Origin: Sulfurovum sp. | GTDB lineage: Bacteria > Campylobacterota > Campylobacteria > Campylobacterales > Sulfurovaceae | Direction: 5' to 3' | Length of the DNA: 26,988 nt | Assembly (NCBI GenBank): GCA_026985755.1 | Contig: JALSPX010000247.1 | Span: 1 to 26,988 of the forward strand | Notes under the pieces: model-generated | Told to the model about the DNA's origin: nothing | The model's input: only the letters and a program-made list of their open reading frames with translations | The model's database searches: none | Part shown: piece after piece, positions 7,782 to 14,694 of the stretch | How positions within the stretch are numbered: position 1 is the first letter of the stretch | How the letters are laid out: each line of letters starts with the position of its first letter | Program-made: the position numbers and the translations under genes

Positions 7782-8018
7782 CTACACCTCATCCACATCA
7801 AAATAATAAAACGGCTTTTTCTCTTCAATTTCTAGTTCATATTCTAACACATCAAGTATTTTTATAAACGCCAAAAGAGAAACTTTCCCTATCTCTCCCT
7901 TTTCAAGTTTGGCAAGTGTTTGACGGGTAATGCCTACTTTTTGGGCTACCTCTGTTTGGGTCAGTTTTCTGGCTTTACGTATCTCTTTTATACGTATGGC
8001 TATGTTATAAAATTCCAT
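7782..8018 (-). CDS. hipB: HipB-like helix-turn-helix antitoxin/repressor
   Basis: This is a 78-residue Cro/CI-type DNA-binding protein. The helix-turn-helix covers about 6-60, with LTQTEVAQKVGITRQTLAKL as turn and recognition helix, followed by a short acidic/aromatic tail (PFYYFDVDEV). In HipBA modules HipB binds and restrains the HipA kinase and represses the operon. It starts 14 bases inside the end of hipA, so the order is hipA first, the reverse of E. coli hipBA. A modest AGGA sits nine bases before the ATG. It probably represses the promoter at 9213-9257. Confidence 0.82.
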   Translation of the reverse strand: MEFYNIAIRIKEIRKARKLTQTEVAQKVGITRQTLAKLEKGEIGKVSLLAFIKILDVLEYELEIEEKKPFYYFDVDEV

Positions 8019-9198
8019 CGTAAGCGTCCTTGTAACTTTTATTCAAATTGTCAGTGAGTGAAAAATGCAGTACCTTTACAAACTTCTCTCCAAATATTTG
8101 AAAATCAGGATTTTCTTTCATGTATTGCTCGACTTCTTTAGCCATCTTTTTTGTAGCATCTATACAGATATCGAACAATAATAAAGCTTCTTTTTCGCTA
8201 AGCATACACTGTGTTACTCCGAAACTCACTAGTGTAGCTTTATCTAGCCATATCTTTTTACCTGTGAGTGTCAAGGCAGGTTTATCATGAGGTAAATAGA
8301 CAAGGGTATTGACCACATCATAAGCAGGTGCTAAAAAACGTTCTGTTTTATCTGCGTTGTAGAGCACACCAAAGTTTTTCAGATGGGCATCACCATTTTT
8401 GAGTAGGTAGTTCATCACCATCATTTTGTAAAACATTTGCAAATCGTCTTGTTTTTGTGTACTTATTTGGGCGATGGATTTGCTTACTTTTTCATAACTT
8501 CCATCATATTTCTGCTCTTTGTTATACCCAAAGAGCACACAGAACTCTTCAAAGCCATAAAAGCTGTTTGCTTCTTTTTGGTAGGTAAATTTCTCTATCA
8601 CAAAAAGATTTTTATTTTCTGAGAGCCAAAACTTAGGCGTAGTAATGCCTGCATAAGTGAGTGCTTTCATACAAAAGTATTCATTTTCTGCTAAATGTGG
8701 GTACTCTTTTGAAAAACTTTTGACAATATACTCTTTACTAGAGAGTGTCGCCTTGTCCTCCAATACTGCCAAGACCTTGGGCTGTACCCCTGCTATGGCA
8801 GAGTGGTTTAAAAAGTTATTTACAAGTGTCGTAAAAAGATTCTCATCCTTGCTTTCGAGTATCTCCTCTAAACTAAAAGAAAATGTCTCAGATGTATCTT
8901 CTTTATCATACGTCAAATAGCCTTCTATAGAACGTGACAAATGTGAGAAAAGTATAAAATCATCTATCTTTCCATACTCTTTGATGAGTAAGTTTTTAAG
9001 CAACTCAAACAAATACCCCTCAGGCATACTCATATCAAAAATAGGATGCATATGATAATGAGAAGTATAGCTTTTGGTACTATACGGCATCGTGAGAGAG
9101 ATAGGGTTGTCTTCTGTATAATTAAAGACAAACTCTCTACTGCTCGTATCATACTCTAACATGCCTGCTATAGTCTTGTTTGCAAATACCTGAAGCAT
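8005..9198 (-). CDS. hipA: HipA-like serine/threonine kinase toxin
   Basis: This full-length 397-residue HipA-family kinase has an N-terminal subdomain (about 1-100, with MPEGYL). It then carries the Gly-rich stretch HSAIAGVQPK (132-141), whose serine (Ser133) corresponds to the autophosphorylated serine region of E. coli HipA. The nucleotide-binding lysine is probably Lys160 (YIVKSF). The catalytic motif is NGDAHLKNF (Asp270, His272, Asn275), with the metal-binding Asp294 in AYDVV. E. coli HipA phosphorylates glutamyl-tRNA synthetase; the target here is unknown. AGGAGG precedes the ATG by four bases. The gene has a strong near-consensus promoter and is followed by overlapping hipB. All key residues appear intact, so it is likely active. 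Confidence 0.85.
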   Translation of the reverse strand: MLQVFANKTIAGMLEYDTSSREFVFNYTEDNPISLTMPYSTKSYTSHYHMHPIFDMSMPEGYLFELLKNLLIKEYGKIDDFILFSHLSRSIEGYLTYDKEDTSETFSFSLEEILESKDENLFTTLVNNFLNHSAIAGVQPKVLAVLEDKATLSSKEYIVKSFSKEYPHLAENEYFCMKALTYAGITTPKFWLSENKNLFVIEKFTYQKEANSFYGFEEFCVLFGYNKEQKYDGSYEKVSKSIAQISTQKQDDLQMFYKMMVMNYLLKNGDAHLKNFGVLYNADKTERFLAPAYDVVNTLVYLPHDKPALTLTGKKIWLDKATLVSFGVTQCMLSEKEALLLFDICIDATKKMAKEVEQYMKENPDFQIFGEKFVKVLHFSLTDNLNKSYKDAYDGIL

Positions 9199-9212
9199 AT
9201 ATCCTCCTAAAA

Positions 9213-9257
9213 GTTATTTATACTTAACATATTATAGTTATTTTTGCAATATGTCAA
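9213..9257 (-). promoter_or_regulatory. hipA-hipB promoter with overlapping GTTA/TAAC dyads
   Basis: On the minus strand, TTGACA (9257-9252) and TATAAT (9236-9231) form a near-consensus promoter with 15-base spacing. Overlapping and following the -10 element is an evenly phased set of half-sites, GTTA-N8-TAAC-N8-GTTA (9213-9240), each 12 bases from the next. The E. coli HipB operator is TATCC-N8-GGATA, so the 8-base spacer fits a HipB-type dyad. Autorepression by HipB is inferred. A second TTAACATAT copy starts exactly 40 bases from the first (9264 versus 9224). Confidence 0.5.
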
Positions 9258-9378
9258 GTAATATTAACATATATAACTCCAAGTTCCTTAACCTCAAAGA
9301 ATTCGCTATCACCGAAACAGAAGAAAAACTCATCGCAGTGGCTACGATCACAGGAGAGAGGAGTATGCATCTCAAGGA

Positions 9379-9408
9379 CACATAATGTACACACTTTTGA
9401 TGTAACAT
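9379..9408 (+). promoter_or_regulatory. Candidate promoter with CACA tandem box for copAB
   Basis: The box CACATAATGTACACAC (9379-9394) has CACAT and CACAC half-sites 11 bases apart. Eight bases later comes TAACAT (9403-9408) in the -10 position. The copA ATG is 32 bases further. The arrangement copies the lipoprotein/oxidase promoter at 5855-5884 (box 14/16 identical, same spacing, leader 30 versus 32 bases). Control by RR2 is inferred. A TACGAT at 9417-9422 is an alternative -10. Confidence 0.58.
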
Positions 9409-9440
9409 AGGGAAAATACGATAAGAAAAAAGGATAACAC

Positions 9441-11177
9441 ATGCAAAGAAGAACCTTTGTTAAGGGTGTTGCTACCACCTCACTGCTTGGACTGACAAGT
9501 ACAAGCTTGGAAGCAAACAGCCCTGTAAAAGCCATAGATAACAGCCATACACTCAAAGGAAAAGAGTTTTTCCTTGAAATTGGCTATACCAAGGTAAATC
9601 TCAGTGGAGACGATGCAGTAGCTACTACCGTGAACGGGCAGATTGCAGGTCCTACATTGGTCTGGCAAGAGGGAGACACCATTACCCTGCATGTGACAAA
9701 CAAGCTTAAGAAATCATCCTCTATTCACTGGCATGGCATCATCTTGCCCTATCAGATGGATGGTGTACCGGGGATTACCTTTGATGGTATTGACCCAGGG
9801 ACAACATTTACCTATACCTTTACAATCAAACAGCATGGTACGTACTGGTATCACTCGCACTCTGGTTTTCAGGAACAAACAGGTGTCTATGGTGCCATAG
9901 TTATCTTGCCTAAAAAACGTGAGCCTTTTAGGTATGACAGAGACTATGTCGTGCAACTATCAGACTGGTCAGACGAAAACCCAAATACCATCTATAAAAA
10001 ACTCAAAGTACAAAGTGACTACTACAACTTCTCACAACGTACTGTAGGTACCTTTGTAGATGAAGTAAAGAAAAAAGGTTTTTCCAAAGCCTTTGGTGAC
10101 AGAAGTATGTGGAACCGTATGCGTATGAGTGACAGAGACATCGCCGATGTCACAGGCTATACCTATACCTACCTCATGAACGGACAGCCCAGCAGTAGAC
10201 AGTTTACTGCACTGTTTAAAAAAGGTCAAAAAATACGCCTGCGTTTCATCAACTCTGCAGCGATGACCTTTTTTGATGTACGTATCCCTGGACTGAAGAT
10301 GACCGTAGTCGCAGCAGACGGTAACCATGTCAAACCTGTGTCTGTCGAGGAATTTCGCATCGGTGTAGCCGAGACCTATGATGTCATCGTCGAGCCTAAG
10401 AGTAACAAAGCCTATGCACTCTTTGCACAAAGTATGGAGCGTTCTGGGTATGTGGTAGGGTCACTCACTCCTGATGCAAGCAAACTGGCAACTGCACCAA
10501 AAATGGATGCAAAACCCGTGCTAAGCATGGTGGACATGGGTATGGATATGGGAAGCATGAAAGCCAAAGAAAGTCAAGGCATGAAATGCTCTTCTGCTAT
10601 GAGTATGCCTAAAAAGTCTATAAAAAAGTACAAATGGCAAGCCATGGAAGACCAGAAGTACCCTATTACCCCTCTCCCTATGGCAAGAGGTGTACAGACA
10701 ACAATGAAAGCGATGTCACCTAAATACAGACTCGATGACCCAGGGGCTGGGCTACGCCACAGTAAACGTAAAGTACTTACCTATGCAGACTTGAAAAACA
10801 GATACTCCACCAAGCATGACAAAAAGCCAGACAGAGAGATAGTCTTGCACCTTACAGGAAATATGGATCGCTATATGTGGTCGATTAATGGTATCAAGTA
10901 TACAGACAGCAAACCCCTACAGTTTCACTATGGGGAACGTCTGCGCATTACGTTTATCAACGACACGATGATGAACCACCCAATGCACCTACATGGCTTG
11001 TGGTCTGACCTAGAAACAGGAGATGACAATCACTTGCTACGTAAACATACCGTCATCGTACAACCAGGTTCAAAGATAAGCTACCGTGTCACCGTAGATG
11101 CCAAAGGATTTTGGGCATACCACTGTCACATGCTTTACCACATGGGTGGTATGTTTAGAAAAGTTGTCGTAAGTTAA
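9441..11177 (+). CDS. copA: CopA/PcoA-family copper-resistance multicopper oxidase
   Basis: This 578-residue periplasmic multicopper oxidase begins with a twin-arginine signal (RRTFVK, residues 3-8), so it is exported folded, probably with copper loaded. Copper clusters: HWHG (His96, His98), WYHSH (His138, His140), HPMHLHG near the C-terminus and HCHMLYHMGGMF (His561, Cys562, His563, His567). A Met-rich segment (about 363-395, including MVDMGMDMGSM and SSAMSMP) is typical of CopA/PcoA and may bind Cu(I). The last cluster has one residue fewer than usual between His567 and the axial Met, reading HMGGMF where the family pattern expects H-x3-[AG]-[LM]. The family oxidises Cu(I) and confers copper tolerance with CopB. 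It starts after AAAGGA and is followed nine bases later by copB. Confidence 0.92.
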   Translation: MQRRTFVKGVATTSLLGLTSTSLEANSPVKAIDNSHTLKGKEFFLEIGYTKVNLSGDDAVATTVNGQIAGPTLVWQEGDTITLHVTNKLKKSSSIHWHGIILPYQMDGVPGITFDGIDPGTTFTYTFTIKQHGTYWYHSHSGFQEQTGVYGAIVILPKKREPFRYDRDYVVQLSDWSDENPNTIYKKLKVQSDYYNFSQRTVGTFVDEVKKKGFSKAFGDRSMWNRMRMSDRDIADVTGYTYTYLMNGQPSSRQFTALFKKGQKIRLRFINSAAMTFFDVRIPGLKMTVVAADGNHVKPVSVEEFRIGVAETYDVIVEPKSNKAYALFAQSMERSGYVVGSLTPDASKLATAPKMDAKPVLSMVDMGMDMGSMKAKESQGMKCSSAMSMPKKSIKKYKWQAMEDQKYPITPLPMARGVQTTMKAMSPKYRLDDPGAGLRHSKRKVLTYADLKNRYSTKHDKKPDREIVLHLTGNMDRYMWSINGIKYTDSKPLQFHYGERLRITFINDTMMNHPMHLHGLWSDLETGDDNHLLRKHTVIVQPGSKISYRVTVDAKGFWAYHCHMLYHMGGMFRKVVVS

Positions 11178-11185
11178 AGGAGAAG

Positions 11186-11917
11186 ATGATGAGAAGAATT
11201 AAAATTCACTGCAAAAAATCACTAAATGATTTTTGTAAAAAAACAATATTAAGTCTAGTAAGTCTACTGGCATTAGGACAACACATACACGCAGCAGAAG
11301 GTGATGACCCACTAAGAACGATGTTTCTTATGGACAGATTTGAAGTATTAAACAATGATGAGAATACAAGAGTCTGGGAAGGAAGCTTCTATATAGGTTA
11401 TGACATTGACAAACTTTACCTCTATAGTGATGGTGAAGCCACAGCAGATGGACTAGAGAGTTCACAAAGTGAGCTTGTGTACTCTCGTGCCATAGCACCA
11501 TTTTGGGATGCACAAATAGGTCTTGCTTATGACAAAAATGCAGATGCTTCTAAAACATGGGCATCTTTCGCCATAGCAGGACTTGCACCCTATTACTTCG
11601 AAACACGTGCAGCACTTCTTGTCAATGGTAATGGTAATGTCGGACTCAGACTAGACGCAGAGTATGAAGCACTCATTACACAAAAACTCATACTCACACC
11701 CTCACTTGAAGCAGACTTTTATAGTAAAGATGACGCAAGTCTGCAAATAGGTTCTGGACTTTCCAACATAGAAGCAGGTTTGCGTTTACGCTATGAAATC
11801 AAACGTGAATTTGCCCCTTATGTAGGTGTCACTTGGGAAAAAACATTTGGTAATACACGCGACTACACCCCTATAAATGAAACAAATTTTCTTGTAGGAG
11901 TACGTTTTTGGTTTTAA
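11186..11917 (+). CDS. copB: CopB/PcoB-family outer-membrane copper-resistance protein
   Basis: This 243-residue protein has an N-terminal basic region and signal sequence ending near HIHA (about residue 36), then a CopB-type barrel. It begins DPLRTMFLMDRFEVLNNDENTRVWEGSFYIG in family style (only part quoted matters: the WEG and GYDIDKLYLYSDGEA segments). It includes FETRAALLVNG and ends in VGVRFWF, an outer-membrane C-terminal Phe. The His/Met-rich N-terminal extension found in many CopB proteins is absent. CopB works with CopA in copper tolerance at the outer membrane. AGGAG lies before the paired ATGs at 11186/11189, and copA ends eight bases upstream, so the two form an operon. A stem-loop follows the stop. 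Confidence 0.88.
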   Translation: MMRRIKIHCKKSLNDFCKKTILSLVSLLALGQHIHAAEGDDPLRTMFLMDRFEVLNNDENTRVWEGSFYIGYDIDKLYLYSDGEATADGLESSQSELVYSRAIAPFWDAQIGLAYDKNADASKTWASFAIAGLAPYYFETRAALLVNGNGNVGLRLDAEYEALITQKLILTPSLEADFYSKDDASLQIGSGLSNIEAGLRLRYEIKREFAPYVGVTWEKTFGNTRDYTPINETNFLVGVRFWF

Positions 11918-11922
11918 CAAAA

Positions 11923-11949
11923 GCATCTATTTCCTTTAAAAATAGGTGC
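11923..11949. terminator. Stem-loop between copB and the converging porin gene
   Basis: GCATCTATTT (11923-11932) pairs with AAATAGGTGC (11940-11949) over ten positions with one G-T mismatch and a 7-base loop. On the minus strand it is followed by TTTTGTT, so it is best suited to end the small outer-membrane gene. It may also act as a weak end for copB. Confidence 0.55.
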
Positions 11950-11982
11950 CCTTAAGTAAAAAGAAATAGAGTGAAGGCAGCT

Positions 11983-12489
11983 CTAAAAATCTAATTTAAA
12001 ACCAAAAGTATAATTGGCTGTATCTAAGTTAGAAGTATCTATATGATTTATTTTCAATTCATTACCATAATCTGTATATCCCACAAATAGAGACATCTTT
12101 TCATTAAAGGCATAATTTGCTTCTAGCCCATAAGTAAAATCTGTCGAAGAATCGCTCACTTTTTCTAATGTTTCTAATACAGTGAACGCACTATCAGTTT
12201 TATTAAATCCTATTTTTGGTGTGAGAGAAAAACCTCCAATTAAGGGTAGTGTATATGTGGCATAAATACCATATCTACTCAAATCTTCTTTTGAAAAATC
12301 TGGATTTTCTGTCATATTTTTAGTATACTCGAGCCTTAAACCAATATTTCCAAGTAGATTTAAAGATCCAAATGCGGTAAGAAAATTATCTGAGTTGTCT
12401 CCTTTAGAATATCCTAAACCTAACTGCCCAAACGAGTTTGACAAAAGCAAAGAGCTTGCCAATATACAACTTATCAATATTTTTTTCAT
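11983..12489 (-). CDS. Small outer-membrane beta-barrel protein
   Basis: This 168-residue protein has a signal peptide (MKKILISCILASSLLLSNSFG) and a mature domain of amphipathic strands separated by short turns (LGLGYSKGD, GLRLEYTKN, RYGIYATYTLP, TYGLEANYAFNEKMSLFVGYTDYG). It ends in a strand FGFKLDF with C-terminal Phe, as in small eight-stranded OmpA/OmpX-like porins. AAGGAA precedes the ATG by about seven bases. It is transcribed toward copB and away from the DUF1800 gene, so it is probably a single-gene unit. Function unknown; it need not belong to the copper system. Confidence 0.72.
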   Translation of the reverse strand: MKKILISCILASSLLLSNSFGQLGLGYSKGDNSDNFLTAFGSLNLLGNIGLRLEYTKNMTENPDFSKEDLSRYGIYATYTLPLIGGFSLTPKIGFNKTDSAFTVLETLEKVSDSSTDFTYGLEANYAFNEKMSLFVGYTDYGNELKINHIDTSNLDTANYTFGFKLDF

Positions 12490-12532
12490 CTTTATGTTCC
12501 TTCATTTTTATAAATAATTTATCTAAGTCTAT

Positions 12533-12548
12533 TCTAACGAAAGTTAGA
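12533..12548. other. Hairpin TCTAAC-GAAA-GTTAGA in a divergent promoter region
   Basis: A perfect 6-base inverted repeat has a GAAA (GNRA-type) tetraloop. It lies in the 210-base divergent region between the small porin and the DUF1800 gene. It could be an operator or a leader hairpin; it contains one CTAAC but no 11-base tandem copy. The rest of the gap (12490-12699) holds AT-rich promoter-like sequence and the palindrome at 12606. Confidence 0.35.
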
Positions 12549-12605
12549 TTTTAGCTAGATTAGTCCCACCATTTGACATTTTTATGACATAAATTGACTA
12601 TACTA

Positions 12606-12620
12606 TATCCCTAAGGGATA
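12606..12620. promoter_or_regulatory. Perfect 15-base palindrome upstream of the DUF1800/DUF1501 pair
   Basis: TATCCCTAAGGGATA has two perfect 7-base arms around a central A. It lies 79 bases before the ATG of the DUF1800-like gene, next to promoter-like TTGACA (12574-12579) and TACTAT (12601-12606) sequences. A dyad in this place suggests a dimeric repressor or activator site. The regulator is unknown. Confidence 0.45.
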
Positions 12621-12699
12621 GGTAATATATAAGTAATACGATTATGGTATTCTTTTCTGCTCACCTCATCTAAATTTTAAAATAAAAAGGGATATTTCA

Positions 12700-14694
12700 A
12701 TGCACTTCTCAACACACTATAAAAATATACTAGTAGTACTCTTACTGCTTCATACGACACTCTATGCAAATCACTTTGCCTTTATCTTTGTAGATGATAT
12801 AGTAGTACCTGTTCCCATAAAAGATCAAAACACTACTATTTCAGATACTACCTCTCCTAATAAACCAACATTAACTATTGCTCCTCAGGCTACTACTTAT
12901 GAAAATGAAGTTTCTATAGAGATTCAAGGAGAAGTAGGTAGTACTATTTTAGTCAATGGTTACTCTGCTGGTATTATAGATTCATCTGGTAAAAAAATCA
13001 TCTCTCTTAATACCTCTGGTGAAAACGGGATAAAAACCTTTACACTCACACTCAAAGATAAGTCAAATAATATAAGTGATTCTCTCTCTATTTCTATTAC
13101 CAAAATAGATAATCCAAACTTTGATATTCAGTATAAAAAAATAGATAATTCAAAATTTGACATCAAGTATAAAGGCTTGACCTTATACCAAAAGAATATG
13201 CCAGAAAGTAACTATCAATTAAGCCAATTAAGTGACAGTACATTCAACCAACTTAATAGTACTCAAAAACTACAAGTTGCCAATACACTACTCAGTACAC
13301 TTTTCTTTGGCTATCCACAACAACAGTTACTTGAAAAAATTGACTCTGGACAATTTATATCAAATGTACTCCAAGGGCTAAAAGAAGAAAAAACTGACAA
13401 AGCAATACTTGAAGAGCGCTTATTAAATAATCACATATTTAAACAATTTGGTAAATGGGCACAACCACAAGTACTGACAATATTAACACGCTTCTACGCC
13501 ATGCACGAATTAGACAGCTATTTCCTGAAAAACTGGATAGCATATATCTTGACACAGACCATTATGTTTTCACCTGCATATGAACTCGAATCTGTCCATA
13601 ATGCTAATATAGCCAATGTCTACAACCGCATAGTAACCTTTCAAAATGAAGAAAGCAGTATGAGATACATCACTTATGTACACATGATGAGTGAGGATAA
13701 TTGGAGACGTTTTAGAAGCCCAGAAGATAATGGTAGAGAGATGTTAGAAATTTTTCATTTTGATACAAAAGATAGTCATGTGCCTCTGGCAGGAAAGGCT
13801 TTAAAAAATTGGAAAATCAATATTGATGGAGATACACTAGAAGTAGGACTCAATGACAATACTGAGCCAATCAATCTCTTTGGAACCATTATAAAAAATG
13901 GTGATGATTTTTATAGGGAGCTTGTCAAATCCTCTTTGTTTATAGATGGTGCCACAAAACGTTTGGTAGCTTTCTTTTTTCCCAATAAAAGTGAACAAGA
14001 ACGGGCACAAATTACAACGAAAATTACGTCTAGTCATCCTGAAACATGGCAAGATATTTTGTTGCAAATCGTCTTTTCCGAGGAGTATCTGCTTCACAAT
14101 AAAAGAGCAAAAAGTATAGAAGAACTCTTTTTCTCTTTAACAAAAAAAATGAATTTTAAACACAATGTATATACCTTTTTACGACTAAAAAATGCACTAG
14201 AACATGCACATCAAGCGAGCATGAAATATAAATTAGGAAAAACAACTCGCGTACCTCTAGACTCATTCTCTTTTGCATATAGCCATAAATATTTAAGAGA
14301 AGATATATTGATGAGAAAATCTCATAGTAATTATATTAATGATTACACTTCATGGCAGAGGCATGGGTGGGATGATTCATTTATAGATACCAAAAATTTT
14401 ATACTCAATGAAAATGACATTATGACAAGCCTCAATGCAATCATTAACTATATTTTCAAGACTATCATCTACCGAGAAGCAAATACACAAGAGTTAGCAT
14501 TTTTTAAAAATGTTATGACATATAATAAGAATGGGAAGACTGCTTTTTATTGGGCTTTTAATATCTTCATACAATTCGATGATGAAGAGAAAACAAAAAA
14601 AGAACGTACTAGAAAAAGAAAGTATCTTACCATGATGGTATTAGACTATCTTTCCAGACTTGACACACTATATCTACAAAAAAAGGTAAAATAA
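12700..14694 (+). CDS. DUF1800-like exported protein with N-terminal Ig-like domain
   Basis: This 664-residue protein has a signal peptide (about 1-23, ending TLYA), then a Pro/Thr-rich linker and an Ig-like/cell-surface domain (about 48-135: TISDTTSPNKPTLTIAP, then VSIEIQGEVGSTILVNG). A short tandem repeat (KIDNPNFDIQYK / KIDNSKFDIKYK, about 135-158) follows. The large helical remainder contains SPEDNGREMLEIFHF (about 341-355) and GKALKNW (about 365-371), matching the DUF1800 hallmarks NxARExLELF and ALTGW. It is strongly diverged from the family. It overlaps the DUF1501 gene by one base (TAATG), and DUF1800-DUF1501 adjacency is a well-known conserved pair of unknown role. Biochemical function is unknown. 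Confidence 0.75.
   Translation: MHFSTHYKNILVVLLLLHTTLYANHFAFIFVDDIVVPVPIKDQNTTISDTTSPNKPTLTIAPQATTYENEVSIEIQGEVGSTILVNGYSAGIIDSSGKKIISLNTSGENGIKTFTLTLKDKSNNISDSLSISITKIDNPNFDIQYKKIDNSKFDIKYKGLTLYQKNMPESNYQLSQLSDSTFNQLNSTQKLQVANTLLSTLFFGYPQQQLLEKIDSGQFISNVLQGLKEEKTDKAILEERLLNNHIFKQFGKWAQPQVLTILTRFYAMHELDSYFLKNWIAYILTQTIMFSPAYELESVHNANIANVYNRIVTFQNEESSMRYITYVHMMSEDNWRRFRSPEDNGREMLEIFHFDTKDSHVPLAGKALKNWKINIDGDTLEVGLNDNTEPINLFGTIIKNGDDFYRELVKSSLFIDGATKRLVAFFFPNKSEQERAQITTKITSSHPETWQDILLQIVFSEEYLLHNKRAKSIEELFFSLTKKMNFKHNVYTFLRLKNALEHAHQASMKYKLGKTTRVPLDSFSFAYSHKYLREDILMRKSHSNYINDYTSWQRHGWDDSFIDTKNFILNENDIMTSLNAIINYIFKTIIYREANTQELAFFKNVMTYNKNGKTAFYWAFNIFIQFDDEEKTKKERTRKRKYLTMMVLDYLSRLDTLYLQKKVK

Noticed and set aside
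9251..9385. A 44-codon plus-strand reading frame between hipA and copA
   Set aside because: It has no ribosome site, overlaps the hip promoter and the copAB box, and resembles no family I know. It may be chance or an old remnant.
9254..9556. A 100-residue minus-strand frame overlapping the copA start
   Set aside because: It is antisense to the CopA signal region, is Cys-rich and has no ribosome site; it is a shadow frame.
10032..10430. A 132-residue minus-strand frame inside copA
   Set aside because: It is fully contained in a well-supported gene on the other strand and has no domain of its own.
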